Part shown: one piece after another, positions 26,691 through 40,700 of the stretch
Layout of the letters: each line of letters begins with the position of its first letter
Numbering within the stretch: the first letter of the stretch is position 1
Assembly: GCA_035041965.1 (NCBI GenBank)
Contig: JAPYMA010000367.1
Span: 48,750 to 112,749, forward strand
Source of the DNA: Anisakis pegreffii
Lineage: Eukaryota > Nematoda > Chromadorea > Rhabditida > Anisakidae
Reading direction: 5' to 3'
Length of the DNA stretch: 64,000 bases
Position numbers and translations under genes: made by a program
Notes under the pieces: model-generated
The model's database searches: none
What the model was told of the DNA's origin: nothing
What the model saw: the letters and a program-made list of their open reading frames with translations, nothing else

Positions 26691-28173
26691 AACGCAAAAC
26701 AATTCTCAACAATGCATATTTGATGCACTCACTCTGAACATATACTCATTGTCAGGTATTCGGTGAACTTTTGATGGAGCTCGCAAAACGAGTTTTCTTT
26801 AACAACCGAAAACAAACAGAATATTTGTTGCTAAACTTTAAATCGTCTTCCTCACCGTCGCAAGTTTGATGTCGTAACGCCCAGCCCAATCATTCATTAT
26901 TAACCATCTATAATTTACTCATTTCAATCTACTCATTAACCATTTTCATTTAATTTAGCAATTCACTCAGCATCATGAATAGCATCTTTCAAAGGTATAC
27001 GCTTTACATTCGAATGCTTGCTTATGATTGTCGACTTCGTTTACCTAATATACGTGAATCAATTTCGCATCGAAATGCGAAAGGTAAGGAATAGAGAGGA
27101 TTGATGTTTGGAATCGAGTATAACTTTCGGAAGGTAGTCTTTGCTGAGAAATTGTAGAAGCGAAAACGCTTCCCAAAAAAGAAGGTAATCGCCTCAAGAA
27201 AATCACAAACTGTGCAAAGAATTCCTGTTCAAAGTAGGAGTAATGCTTCTCGTGTGACGCAATTTCATCGAACAAGAAATATCGTTGATCATTATCGACT
27301 CAGAAGATTATTAATCTCAGGCGACTCGATCAAACTGTCGATAGAATTTAGATTGTTCAGTTCACTAACTTACTTGCCTGCATCCGGAGAGAGACATTCT
27401 GTTTGATTCAATGTATTCTCAGTTGTAAAAATCAAGTTTAGCGATGCTTATCTCGAGCTTATCGGCACATCATTAGCGTCATGAATTTTTACGGTTATAG
27501 CAACTCAACCATGATATATTACTTTGAATTTCCCATTCGAATACTTTGTTCTTTGTTCGACTTCTCTGTTTCAACGAGTATTTTGCTCGCTCATAAAAAC
27601 ATTTAGGAACGGACTGGTTGTTCAATAAGTGTATCAAACTAACAGTTCTTTGACCATTTTGAGTTTTTTCGATGAAGTTTCAAACAGTGAATGTAAATGG
27701 ATAATGAAAGGTGTAAAATAATGCTGTTATCAATCATAATTCTAACATTGATAAGTGCAGTTCCACGCGTTGTCTGTATCATTCATAATGCAAAAGTGCT
27801 CTCTGAAATGCGCACAATAATGGTAATAATAATTAATGATCGCAACGTATCTCATCGAACACGAAACTGCTCAATTACGTTATCGGCATCTGCATTATTG
27901 ATTGTAATTGCTTTCTTCAAGAAAGATGAATGACACCGGTCGTACATCAAACCATTTATAATACTAGATTTGAGCATATCAAAGTAGAAAATCAACTATA
28001 ATATGTTTCATTGCAATCGAGTCATGTTAGAAGTTGATTAGAACTTAGCGAATGACTGTATACAGCAAAGCACCTTTCAAAACGAGATCACTCGAAATCA
28101 CAATTTCTATCGCTGTTGGAGAAAATAACCACTTATGTCGACGCCGAATCTCATAACATTCATAGTTTCAGCA

Positions 28174-30470
28174 ATGTATGAAGCAAACTGGATTATCGAA
28201 GAAATTAAAGAGATCCTTCTTGCGATTTATTGGATTATGATCGCAGCATATCGTGCACTACTGCCAATCGGTTATCTGGAACGTAAAAATGTGGAAGGAA
28301 GTGTTCGTGATGAGATTGTTAATTCTTCATTTTTGAGTGCAAATTTTGCTTGACATCATTGTTTTGCATATATCTAGTTCGGCTATTGAGTTTGACCGAA
28401 CTCATCTCATCAACTTTCCTTCCAGATTATACTCATAACGGGTGCAGGTAATGGTTTGGGACGTGAACTATCGAAGCGTTTAGCGAAGAGTCGACCTCGA
28501 CTGGTTTTATGGGATATGAATGAAACGGGTGTGGAGGAGACTGCAAAAATGTGCCGAGAATTCGGCGCTGAGGTTTTCAACTTTATATTCATTGTTCCAC
28601 ATTTTTCAAACTGAATTGCTCACATTCATGAAAGTGTTATTTTAAAGTTTATGCAAAAAATTCGATGTTTAGTGCTACGCTTATGTGGTGGATGTAAGTA
28701 ATCGAGAGATGGTTTACAAAACGGCCGATTTAGTGAAGAAAGAAGTTGGTGATGTCGAAATTCTAATAAATAATGCTGGTATTATTAATCAAGGTGTGCC
28801 TTTCACGCAGGCAACTGACGAGCACATTCGAAAACTTGTTGATGTGAACATTCTAGGAAACGTTTGGGTCAGTTCCTTTGGTTTTTTAAAATTTCTATTG
28901 ATAATTTTTTGTCTCACTATCATTGACGGATGGCAAGTGTTCAATGTGCTACTGTGTGTTTCCTAGTGCATTTCATGTATGGATTCATTGAACAGCAAAC
29001 TTTCACGGCTGAAACAATGAGCGACCTGGTTGGAGGATACAGAATTTTTTCATCATCTGATATTCTGATGATTTTGCCTTCGGATTTTAGATGATCCGAA
29101 GTTTTTTGCCAGCAATGGTTGAAAAAAACAATGGTCATATTGTAACGATAAGTTCAGCATCAGGCTTATTTGGTTCTCCGGGTTTGGTTGATTATGGTAT
29201 GACTAAATTCGCCATCACTGGGTAAGTTCACTGCAAACCTCGCGATACATAGATTTAGCCTGGATAACTACTGCTTAACTGACAAGACTTTGCCATTAGG
29301 TAACTTCGCCTTATCTAAACTTGTACACCAGTAAAATATTCAGTCTCTTCGATGAACATATTACAGTTTAACTGAAGGGCTTCAACATGAACTTATTACT
29401 TTGGAGAAGGATGGTATCAAGACAACCACCATTTGCCCGTTTTATTTTAATTCTGATTTACTCGCGAATCAAACGTCAGTTTTACTTTCAACCCTAATTT
29501 TTTTGGCATTCCTTTGATTCACCATGCAAATTGTGATCTCACCGAATATGACTATTCAATAAATGCTCATTTGAACATCATATCTGAATTGTTTCATCTT
29601 TTGTATGCTGCTTTTATCCTAGGCGTTGTTATAAATACGTGTATATGCTTGCGAAACCTCATTTATAACCTCTTCAATTAACTCCTTTCAATTTCTTCTC
29701 TAATGAGGTATTCATAACAGTTGAGACTATTTGAGACAGCACACGAAATTCTAATGAATGTGGACGGCCTTATTGACATCATTAAATGCTAATGCATCGT
29801 CGTCCGACTAATAAATGAGCACTAATCGATGCAAGATCGAGTAATTTATCACTTAGCAATGTGTCACCTTTACTGTTACAGTCTACCAGATAGGTATACG
29901 GTATTGGATATGGATCTGGTTGCCGAGCGAGCGATTGAAGCGATTCTGACAGAAACTGAAATTTTGATTGTTCCCCGGAAATTATACTTATTGTATGCTG
30001 GCAAAGGGTAAGAGTCGAAAGGGATTATGATTCGGAACTTGTTTTTAATCATTGTGTAATGCTACATTCGTGAGACTTCGGAATAATCAATCGCAGTATA
30101 ATGCAAAAAATGCGATTATGAGATCATATTTTTGAAATATCGCAACTCTCATAAACGATCAGTCTTATGTCGATCAGCGGAATCAAATCGTTGAATTCCG
30201 AGAGGACCCCAAAACAGAATGATCTGATAATTAAATGAGCATCAGTGGTTCATCTTCAGTGGTGACTAGAAATTGCCTGAAAATTGAAACAAACGTCACA
30301 AAACACGGAACTGCTTTGACTAGCCATAAAAAGAATTTCTCTTAAATTAGCATGCATCAAACAGCGAGTGATGGATGATTTAAGGATCTTTCTCTGATAA
30401 TCAATGAAAAATTTTCAGAGCACTACCAACAAGGCTTTATCGACGTCTTGTTATGACTGGTGATATATGA
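28174..30470 (+). CDS. Short-chain dehydrogenase/reductase, SDR16C-like, copy 2
   Basis: Tandem paralogue of the gene at 21674. Exons 28174-28317, 28426-28572, 28673-28867, 29091-29221, 29367-29474, 29882-30007, 30419-30470; phases agree, 300 residues. It keeps [12 protein letters not shown], the catalytic Ser, and Tyr/Lys as YGMTK. Exons 1-3 and introns 1-2 are almost identical to copy 1, while intron 3 and exon 5 differ strongly (HELITLEKDG against [22 protein letters not shown] against [12 protein letters not shown]). Exon 6 starts nine bases later than in copy 1, removing a Pro-Tyr-Ser segment. Intron 4 is about 280 bp shorter. Reading frame and active site are intact, so it is probably functional, perhaps with altered substrate range. 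Confidence 0.92.
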
Positions 30471-31713
30471 CTGAGCAATTGCAAATACGATGTATAATTA
30501 ACACTTTTTTCTGATTTGGAACTGCGAAAAGCTCCTGTTTGTGGAAAGTAATATCATCGAATGCATTGCAAAGTTGTTGTGAATGTCTTGAATAATGATG
30601 ATGTGAATGAAGATAAATGAATAAAGATGATGATATCAAGTATGGAATAACCAATTGTTTAACAGTAATAATAAAAATAAGTATGAGATTAGAAATGTAA
30701 GTGATAATAAATGTACACATTTCCCGTCAACATTAACACATTTCCAAAATTAGCGATTCTGGAGAACCCGATAATGAAGAGAACAAGATATTGTTGTCGG
30801 AAAACCTGAGAGTACCGTTAGATTGAATGTGAAATTCGCTAATTCATTAAATGTATAATGATCAGTGCAGATACAATATATAGGAATGAGCAGCTCAGCT
30901 ATGTAATATAGCTTCAGAAAATTATCAAGACCACATAAAGTAAATGAAATCGCCCTACAACAATTGTGCTTTTCTGAAACTAGAGAATCTAGGAAATCCG
31001 ATGGTGTGAAGAAACTATTAAATGCAAATTTGATGTGCCGTGACAAACGGAAGATAAAGCGACGGCAATGACAAATACGATAGAAAAGTGTTGACATAAC
31101 GTTTTTTTTCGTTTTTAAAATAGACCGGGGTGGTGCCACTGTACATTGATCCACACATTTCTTATCGCTTAAGTGATAAACAAATTGGTAAAGAAGCTTT
31201 ATCTTAATATCTTACAAAATCGCCTGATAACATAACTTTTATTGCTATGAATTTTTCTAATAGATTGATAATTCATTCATTTTTTCAATCCCCAAATGCA
31301 TGAAGATCGATTCAGGACTAGATATGTGATGTTGCAGGGTGGAAAATGATTTTCTTTTCAATTTTTTCAACCTCAATTGTTTGTTTTCATTGATGAACAA
31401 TTGAAATAAATGTTTTTCCGTAAATTCGGTACTGTGGCGATTCTTTCTCACACACTAATTACAATTATCCTTGCCGCCGTCGCCAAATAGTTGGATTTCA
31501 GTTAATTTAACAGAATTTTCTAAATTTTTTGCTATTTTTTATTGATGATGACTTTTTTTCTGCGAGAGAGCGGTGATTTTTGTTGTCAGTGGTGACAGTG
31601 TCTCGGGGGTTGTGACGATGTTAATGGTGGTGTGTGTAATTATCGATGAATTTTGTTGGACTTTCCTTGTTGAATAATTATATTTGAAGTGGTTAATTGT
31701 GCGGTCAAATGAA
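30471..31713. other. Intergenic between SDR copy 2 and the RdRP gene
   Basis: Contains blocks related to the sequence after copy 1 (about 24780-24890 against 30750-30830 and 30960-31010). Also contains a stretch at about 31125-31205 that recurs near 48888-48965. No exon supported. Any RdRP promoter should be in the last few hundred bases. Confidence 0.6.
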
Positions 31714-34700
31714 ATGTCTGAACGTCGTCAGCAGCAGACACCATCGCCGTTCCATCGGTTGTCGACTTCGGATGCCGAAGAAACGAGTCAACTGACCGCG
31801 AAAGTGCTCTTTCGTGAAACCCGTCCAGACGAAGCACCATTTTTGAAAAAGAGCGTTCCGGTTCGTGACTATTCTGCATTCCGATTTGACCTGAAGGTCT
31901 GAATCTATTGATCTGATCAGCCTGAAAGAATGAAACCTTCCAATGAGCGAATTATGGATAACTTAAAATTTGAGAAATTTTTCACAATCAGCTCAGATTA
32001 AGCAAATCTTTCACGTCGCACATCGTGTATGAAGAATTAGGATCGTTTCATTTCTGAGGAATATTTTCCGAACGAAGGTTCCGCAGAATTTGTTGCGCAC
32101 ATACAAAATAATCTCATTTGCATCGATAGCCCGAATTGACATTCACAAAAAAGCTCTTGTGGAACGGGTCATAGTGGCGTGAGTTTCAGTTTACAGATGA
32201 ATGTCCACCTACATTCGGATTTTGAAAACTTCACAAAAGTTTGTACTGTTCGTTGTTTTTTTTTCTAAAAATGGTGGTTATCTTTCAGCGGACTGGTACA
32301 ATCGACAATTCTCGTTCATGGCGCAATGTGGAAATTGACGAAGAAACAATAGAAGAGCATAAAGTTGACTTGCATATTTACGGGGATAATAAACAAACGG
32401 AATTAGTTTTTAAAGTGCGTTGCTTAATGATCATTTTTTTGGTTGTATTTGGATTTCTAATAATGTTTTCTTTTATTCTTTTATAAACTTTTTTGTGGGA
32501 ATTTTATGCGAATTGTCTCACCTTCTAACTTTTGAACAGATAATTGAATCAAACAATCGATGTAACGTTTAATCACAAAACAATTAACTGAAATAATACA
32601 TCACTTAACAATTAGATTAATTAATTTCATTTGCATAAATCACATCACAGAGAGGCATAAACTCGTAATGAGTTTGATTTGCTCATTAAATAAATTTCAT
32701 TTGCAAATAATATTAATTTGTCGATTTTCAATGTGAGTGCATTTTATTGTTATTGTTGTTTTTATTATGGTTTCATTGCATGGTATATTTGTTATTATTA
32801 TTATTGTTGCTATTTTATTGTTTTGATTTTTTCAAATGATAGCATTTTAAGGTACGTGCGAGATCGTGGAAACTCTCATTGTTGGATTGGGTGGCAAAAT
32901 TTCAGGAGCAATGTTGTGGGCAGTGGGAAACAGGTGATGGAGATACACCAATGTTGCAACTGAACGATGTGGCATTCTTTAATCGAGATTGCGTGTGAGT
33001 CGTTTTTCATCGGTTTGTGTTCGATTACTTGATCAACACAAGAGTAGCAGTTCATTTGAAGATTCGCCGATTTTGTTGATATTTTGAATTCAGTTCGTTG
33101 TTAGTTTTTCGCATCCGAAAGCGTATTGCCGATATTGGATGGTGAGTGTATGGTGTTGGGGATTAGGATTGCTTGTTGTGGTAAGCGTAAGAAAACAGAA
33201 AATCAAATTTGAATTCAAAGATTCACCGATAAACAGTAACACTTTGCTTAATTAAACATTGCCGAATAGCAATCCAATAAGCAATCATAACAACGGTTAA
33301 TATTTTACTGATCATCGCTTAGAGCAATCAGCAAACAGGTCGTCCAACAAGTAATGTGACACGGTTCGGTACAAGAACAAAAACCGAAGAAAACAAACTG
33401 CTTTTGGAAAAAAAATGAGAAATAACAAAGAGAATTGCTTTCCGTAAAATTTCCCTGTCAACGAATCGTACCGTTTTCAGTCCAGCACATCTATCAGTAC
33501 CGGTGCAGTCGATTAGTTTCGGTAATATGATCAACGCTGCCACATATCTATCGCATTTCAATCGTAATATCGCCCAAGGTCCAGAAGCTGAAAGGTCATG
33601 CAAATTGCTAGGTGCATTGAGAGGTAATCAGTGGATCAAGCACGCAATGTTCGTGGACATGGAACATGATCGTAGTGTATTGACTGTACGCTTCGCTCTA
33701 TTGGACGGTCAGTGGCTGATATTGTGATGGTCATTCGAATGCTTTATTCGCCTTTATAGGATTGCTTCTGATTTCAGGAATTGCCTCTCTGAGCTGACCT
33801 ATTCAGATCAATCATCTTTGTTATTATTACATGAATCATAGTGCTGATAGCAGCTGCCATAAGAGTAAAAACAATGATAGTAACTGTGATCATAAGAGTT
33901 CAAGTAAGACCAGTCAAGAATATTGGTAATGGGAGCATCAGGAATGTAAATGTGAATAATTGTAGTGAGATAATAGTGAGAAGGTGAAGAGAGATATGAG
34001 GATAATTCATATTTGAGGTGGTTACAAAATGTCAACGAATGGCCAATGTGCTCAAAGCAAGGATGCGGTGCATATACCAGCTTCGGCGATTGCTGTGCGA
34101 GTAAGACTGCACTCAAAAACATTTGTTTTTTTTGATCCAACGCTATTTCGAAGGCATTTTTGAGTAACAACACAAAATGACTAGTAACAATTGCAATAGT
34201 TGTGCAAATTTTGGTCTAAATTTCAGATGAGATACACATCGGTTCGACGCATCATATTCGATACACAAGTTGAGAGAAACGGTAACCAGGTGACACGAGT
34301 CTATTTTCAATTGAATTATCCAGTGGAAATACGACGATATCGACGTAGACCAACGGCCGGACGGCTTGATTCGATCATCAGAGGTGATGGCGATCGGCAG
34401 TGGTGCGCGTTTTGTTGGTTTATTTCTTTTTTTTGATCGGATTTATTTTTGCTTATGCAATTATTCGTTTGATTAGCTGTTTATTGGTTGATTTTAAAAA
34501 TATTGATTGTTCCCAATTGAACTGCATAAATGAAGAAAGGCGACTATGCATAAGGAATGTTTTCATTTTATAGTTATTTTCCCGAAAACGATAACGATCC
34601 ACAAAATAACAATCCGCAAAATAAGGACAACTTTACAATGGCCATAAACGATAGTCCGTTCATGTATATTGAGTTTGATTCATCGTTGGAGGTTCGGTTT

Positions 34701-37700
34701 TGAAATTAACGTATTGAGACCTTTTTTTCATTGTTTGAAAGAAGCAATTTCCTCTTCGTCGAAAGCAAAAAACAGAACATTTCAAGTAACTGATTGCCAT
34801 GATGCACTTATCTGTTATGTTATTTATTTATGAACGAGGCATGTGAAACGTTAAGAGTGCATTAACGCACACATAAATTTGATTGTTTGATGGCAAAATA
34901 TCATCAGCATCTCAAATTTGCTCCTTCTTTTGTTTCGCTTTCCAAATACTCTTAAATTTGTAAGAGCAGTCAAGAGCAAAGCGTAAAGTTTAACTGGTAA
35001 ACGTTTTATGAGATATACTCATATGGTACCTGAATGTAAAGTATTTAAATGGTCCCTCGGACAGAAGGAATTGTTTTGGTTAAGAAAGAAAGAAAGAAAG
35101 GCACCTCTCCTTAATGGGATCAAAAGTATGCAGTGGTCACTTTTGATCTGCATAAAGATAAATGAACAGTTGAAAATGAAGCGATGACGGAAACAAAAGA
35201 TATTTGAATGTGTAGACAATTAATCATCATCATTGTTTTATCTTTTAGAAAGATAAATTGTACGAAATAATGTGCCGTTTGTATGCGCGTATTGGTTTAC
35301 CAATGGAGTTTATTACGATCGAATGCATTGCAGCACCCGTTAGCAGGTCGTTTTTTCAATCTTATTGATATTGTTACCAATATTATTATTATTGTTATTA
35401 TTATTAAAATTGTTATTATTATTGCTATTTTTATTATTAATTGCTGAATTGATATTATTTTTGATGTTTACTATAATTGTTAATGCCTTATATCACTTGA
35501 ATGATTACAAATTTCACTATCTCCTCATAGTCGCTATTAATACTATCAACAAAATGTTCCGTTTACAATTAACACAACCACGAAATGATATTATTTCCGC
35601 AATAGGATAGCGTTGCGCAGTAATGTTGTGCAGTAACTACAGTCAATATTCACGCATTTATTCACTGACTTGAATGACCGTCAACATCCCGGCTCTATCG
35701 CTAACATACGCCGGAAAAATGGATGGATCGCAAAAAGCGATTGATTCAAAGATAAAATTTTTAGCTGAACACATCTAATTTGTTTAGTAGAAAGTCGTCA
35801 GCCTTTCAGCGTTCAAAGCTGACTGCCAGTCGTTAACAATACTTCACATCAGATAGTCGTATTCTTTTGTGTGCGATCGAAAAGAAATGCTTCAGTACAT
35901 AAGTGATGGTGTGAATTACAAATTCCAAACAAACATTTGTGAATCGCTTGTGTTGATTGATTTGGATTATGTGAATAGTGAATTATATGATTAGCGATCG
36001 TAGTAAACGAATACCTACAGATACGTTGATCCACCGGTTCGTGTGATCGGTCACGACTATCGACGAGAGAGGGATTTGAGCAGTTTGTCAGAAGCGGAAA
36101 TAAATGATCAGAAACAAAGATTGATGACTCCAATAGAGCCGAGAGTCGACAAGAAATGGGTGGATGAATTGAAGCGTCGCAAATGTTTTGGATTAGAGTA
36201 TTTCATTGCTGCATTAATTAGTAGAGGTGCAGTGGTGAAGGATCAAATTTTGGTTTGTTCTTTCGTTTATTTTATTTTTGTTTTTGCATTTGAATAAGAG
36301 CGCTGTCGCGATTGGATCGCTTTAAAACTGCTAATGATATTTGGTGTATTGTGCACAGATTTTCGAGTACTCATTGAGAGATTTGTTCTTATTTTCAGAG
36401 ATCTGAAGAACGAAAAGATGGATTTATGCGCAAGATATTGAAGAATTTTGATCATGATCGAGAGGTTAGCACGTTTCGCTTCATTTGATTATGTTTTATG
36501 GTAAGGTTCCAGAAAAATGTGTTGATTGTTGAAAAAAAAAAAGAAAGTGTTTTGTTTGGTTCGTTGAGAAGGTGACGTTCATAACGTTGTTGTTGTTGTT
36601 GTCGTTGATTTGAAGTAGGAGTGTTTGTTCAAGTAGTCATTTTTGGGTTTGAACATTTGTATTTTCATTTCGTTAAAATCAGGTTACACTCGAAACATTG
36701 GAGCGTCTGTTGAATGCGATTGATGAGAGACGTGAAACACCGTCATTACTGGCAACCTTCGATTCGATAAAAGAGAATCTGCAATCACACCCAGATGATC
36801 TGACGAAAATATATGAAAAGGAGAAACAAGGCGATTACAGACGTGTGAGGAAGGTATCAGAATGCAACTGTTGTGCGTATATTTTTTTGTGCAATCATTG
36901 CAATGCGTCTTAGTGATTACCTTACTATTCGCTGATAGATGTCAGTACTAGTGATAATAACAATAATAATATTGAACGAAATGAGGAGGCATTTTGGCGT
37001 TTGACTTTGCAGTTTACGAATGTTTTATTAGGTATAGTTGAGCGATTTGACTGATGGTTTCACTGGAAAATAAAATAAGTCATCTGTTTTGGCTTAACTA
37101 TATTGAAGCTGTATTTGACTCAAGCATTGCCCAAGATTCTGACTTATCAGAATGCTCAGCACCAAAAACAAGCAACGCCAAAGCAGTCAGTCGGCGTGAA
37201 AGCATCGACACCAAATCGTAAGCGTCGTATCAATCCACCAGTGAATAACTGATCTTCTCAGGTAGTGCTGACACCTACGAGAATGTTGTTGGTTGTGCCT
37301 GAATTGTTGATGGGAAATCGTGTGCTGCGAAAATTCGATGGGACTGGTGATAAGGCGTTGCGAATTCAGTTCAGAGACGATAACGGTGAGGCACTGAAAC
37401 TCAACCAAGTGGGACAGACCATCATTAATGTGACCGTTCATAACACCATGAGAAGAGGCATCTATATCTCCGGTTCGTTATCAGTATTCATATTGAAATT
37501 ATTTGTATTGTTTTGTATTGATAGTGTTATTATTGTTATTGTTATTATTAATATTATTATTATCATTATTGTTATTATTATCATCATTATTGTTATTTTT
37601 ACTATTTTGTCGATTATTGTTGGAGCTGTTTTTATTGTCGTCTTTATCAGTCTTTAAAAAAATAATGAGGCAATCGAATTAGATTCCAAAAGAAACTTCC

Positions 37701-40700
37701 AATAGCATGAACCTCTTGTCAGATGTTATGTACTGAGAATTTGAGTGTGGTGAGATGTGACTATTTGATGTGATGTTTTACCGTAATGCAGATCGACATT
37801 TCATCTATTTGGCGTCATCAAATTCGCAAATGCGCGATAGCGGATGTTACTTTTTTGATGAAGGCGAAGATGGAAAACAAGTGGAGGAAATTCGTAACCA
37901 GCTAGGTATTTTTAACAAATCGAACATACCGAAACTAATGGCACGAATCGGACAATGCTTCACGCAAGCGAAGGTTTGTAAAAAAAGACAAAACAAATCT
38001 GAAGCTTCTGCAAAATTCGGCATGATAGGTGCTTCATGGTAAATTTTTGAAGTCTGTGCATAATCATCGATCTGTATGGTGCCCGGACAATCTGCCTAAG
38101 GACAGTTTGCCTATTAGGCAAAATATCCATTGAAAAATTGTCCGTTAGACGAATTGTCCGTTAGGCAATGTGTCTTTAGGCAAATTGTCCTTAGGCAAAA
38201 CGTCTTGAGACAGATTGTCCGATCACGGATCTGTATGATGGAGGTTTGTGAGAAACAAGCAAATTGAAGGAGTCTAAAGTGGAGTTACGCCATAAGCATT
38301 ACAATCAAACGTTCGATATAATCGGTGGTCGTGATACGAGCGGTGAGCCGTATACGTTTTCGGATGGTTGTGGACGAATATCGGTGAAGTATGCAGAGGA
38401 TATCGCCTCGGATTTGGACCTCGGCAACTGTGTACCGAGTTGTTTTCAGGTTCACAGTTTAACGCATGATTTGTTTTCGTGTTTCCGAAGAGAATTACGA
38501 GCAAACTTTTTTTCTGAATGATAGTTTAATATTTGATAATAGTTGATATTTTTGTATCGATATGCAACTATGACGAAAGGCGCACAGCTTGAATGGATTG
38601 ATTGTAGCAAACGGTAGATATTAAGAGCGATATTCTGTAGTCTGATTCGTTTTATAATCAAAAGGCAAATGAAAAGAATCGAAATGATGATGATGATTTT
38701 GTTGGAGGTGAATGTAAATCAATGATATATATCTCGTAAAAATTTTTTATAGAATTATCGAATTCATGAATTTCTTTGGAATCAAACAGAAAATGAAGAA
38801 AACGATTGACTACGTTGTATTTGGGAGATGATGAGAATGCTCAGTTGCAGATTCGATTCCGTGGCATCAAAGGTGTTGTATCGGTGGATCCTTGGCTATC
38901 CGACCGAACGGAGTGGTCTGAGAAACACTCGGTTCCGGATAATAGGGAGAAGTATAAAAGGAAGAATAAACTGCGCATTCACTTCAGACCTTCACAGGTT
39001 GTGTTGCTATTCGTTGGATTTCCTTCCTTCTTTCGTTTCGTTTGAACTGCATTTTTGGGGGAATTGAGTTATTTGATTTGCATTTCATTAATTTATTCGT
39101 TCGCTGAACGTATAATTTGCACAAAAGTGTCACTTCATGATCACACCAATTATAATCGCTATCACAGCGATTTCGTGGTCCACTTTTAACAGATATACGA
39201 TCGTGCATATGGTGATATATGGTTGTTGTGATCCGCACTTGCATGATAATACTCGTGCGAGTGTCGCGGTGAATTTAGTTATCGCACTTCATAAAGTTGA
39301 TGACTGAATGAATTCGATTCGTTCGTTGGTTCATAAGTGATATTATTCAGAAGCAATTGCAAATACACTTTAAGAAATGCAAAATTTCTTCAGTTGTTGT
39401 AAATTTTCGCAGTTTTTTCCTTTCCTGTGATAGTGAGAGAACTACATTTTAGGAGTTTCATTTTAGAATAAATTTCATGGATCAGTAGAGATGTATATCG
39501 AAATAGTCAAATATTCAAGCCCAACCGGAGTATGCTTGAATCGACCGTTCATCGCCATTCTTGATCAGGTTTGATTTCTTCATGCATTTTGAGGAAGCTT
39601 CTTGAGTATTCAAAATATTAGTTAGGGTACTAATAATAATAATAAAAATAATAGATGAAAGTGATTCTGGACGTAAGGAAGTTAATTTAACTTAATGATG
39701 TAAATTATTTTCGTCAAAGTACGTTATTGTGAACAAATAACAGGTGAGTGCTATGCAAGGTTATAAATTACACTGTCGAATGACTGATCGCATTTGTGAG
39801 TTGTTGGATAGGCAGTTAATGGAATTGGCCGAGGCACTGATGCTCGAGAATAGGTATCGTTAACATTGTTCTTATGAAACTGTTATTGTTCTCGGGACCG
39901 TGTTATTATTACTTTTTGAAGGTTTCATTATTATTGTTATTATTATTATTACAGTAGTTCTTGTCTCACTGTCGTCATCATTGTGGACAGTAATTTTAAT
40001 TGAAAATTATTGTTCAGTTGTCGGGAGAGCTTAATTGAACTTCCGCGGCGTATAAATATTGAAGAGTTGTCACTAGCTGGTGGATTCGCTCTCACTCAAG
40101 AGCCGTTCTTCAGAAGTTTGTTACGAGCGAGTGTTGCCTATACAATAAGTATGTGGTGATATTCGATATTGAACTTGTTCATTTCGTTGTTTCAATTTCA
40201 AATTTTTACTTTCTCAAATTCATTTGTGTTTATAGGAAATTTTGATAGTTGAGCATTGAATTGTTGTGACAAATTTTCATTCATATAATTATAAAACCAA
40301 TACAATCTGAACTCCGAATGAACGAACTCTGAGCTGAGTGACTGTTTTGTTTTGTTTTTGTTTGTTCAAATGTTGAAGAGCAATGGACTGATTGCAAGGA
40401 AATTGAATTGTTGATTGTATTTGTGAATTATTAATTGTATTCGGTTGATTGTATTCGTGAAATTAAGAGAAGCAACTGTCAAAGGCACAAATTAAAATCC
40501 CACCGAATTTGGGTCGAACAATGTTCGGTGTTATCGATGAGACAGGCATATTGCAATACGGACAGGTCTTTGTGCAATATTCCAAAGCGATCAGCAACAA
40601 GAAACCAGCTCGAAATGCAGCCAAAAAAATTCTGAAAGGTTCATCTCGCCTTTGCGTTTCATTTGTAGATTTTTAGTTCATCGAATAGATTTGTGAATAA

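Larger units (their letters stand above)
24272..28173. other. Intergenic patchwork between SDR copies
   Basis: About 3.9 kb with no supported gene. It holds the exact 29-bp exos-9 fragment (24971-24999), an inverted relative of 21440-21510 (about 25600-25680), a direct relative of 21125-21290 (about 25735-25885), two palindromes (26236-26273, 26278-26327), the duplicated flank (26395-26690), and low-complexity tracts near 24400-24470 and 25900-26160. From about 28060 it is nearly identical to the 5' flank of SDR copy 1. Confidence 0.7.

Noticed and set aside
37090..37206. Extra RdRP exon ([15 protein letters not shown]...)
   Set aside because: Splice sites exist, but its phase disagrees with both neighbours, which join each other in phase without it.
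38806..38850. Extension of an RdRP exon upstream (reading ENAQLQ)
   Set aside because: No acceptor gives the right phase, whereas cag at 38848-38850 joins the previous exon in phase and gives CFQIRFRG as in the family.
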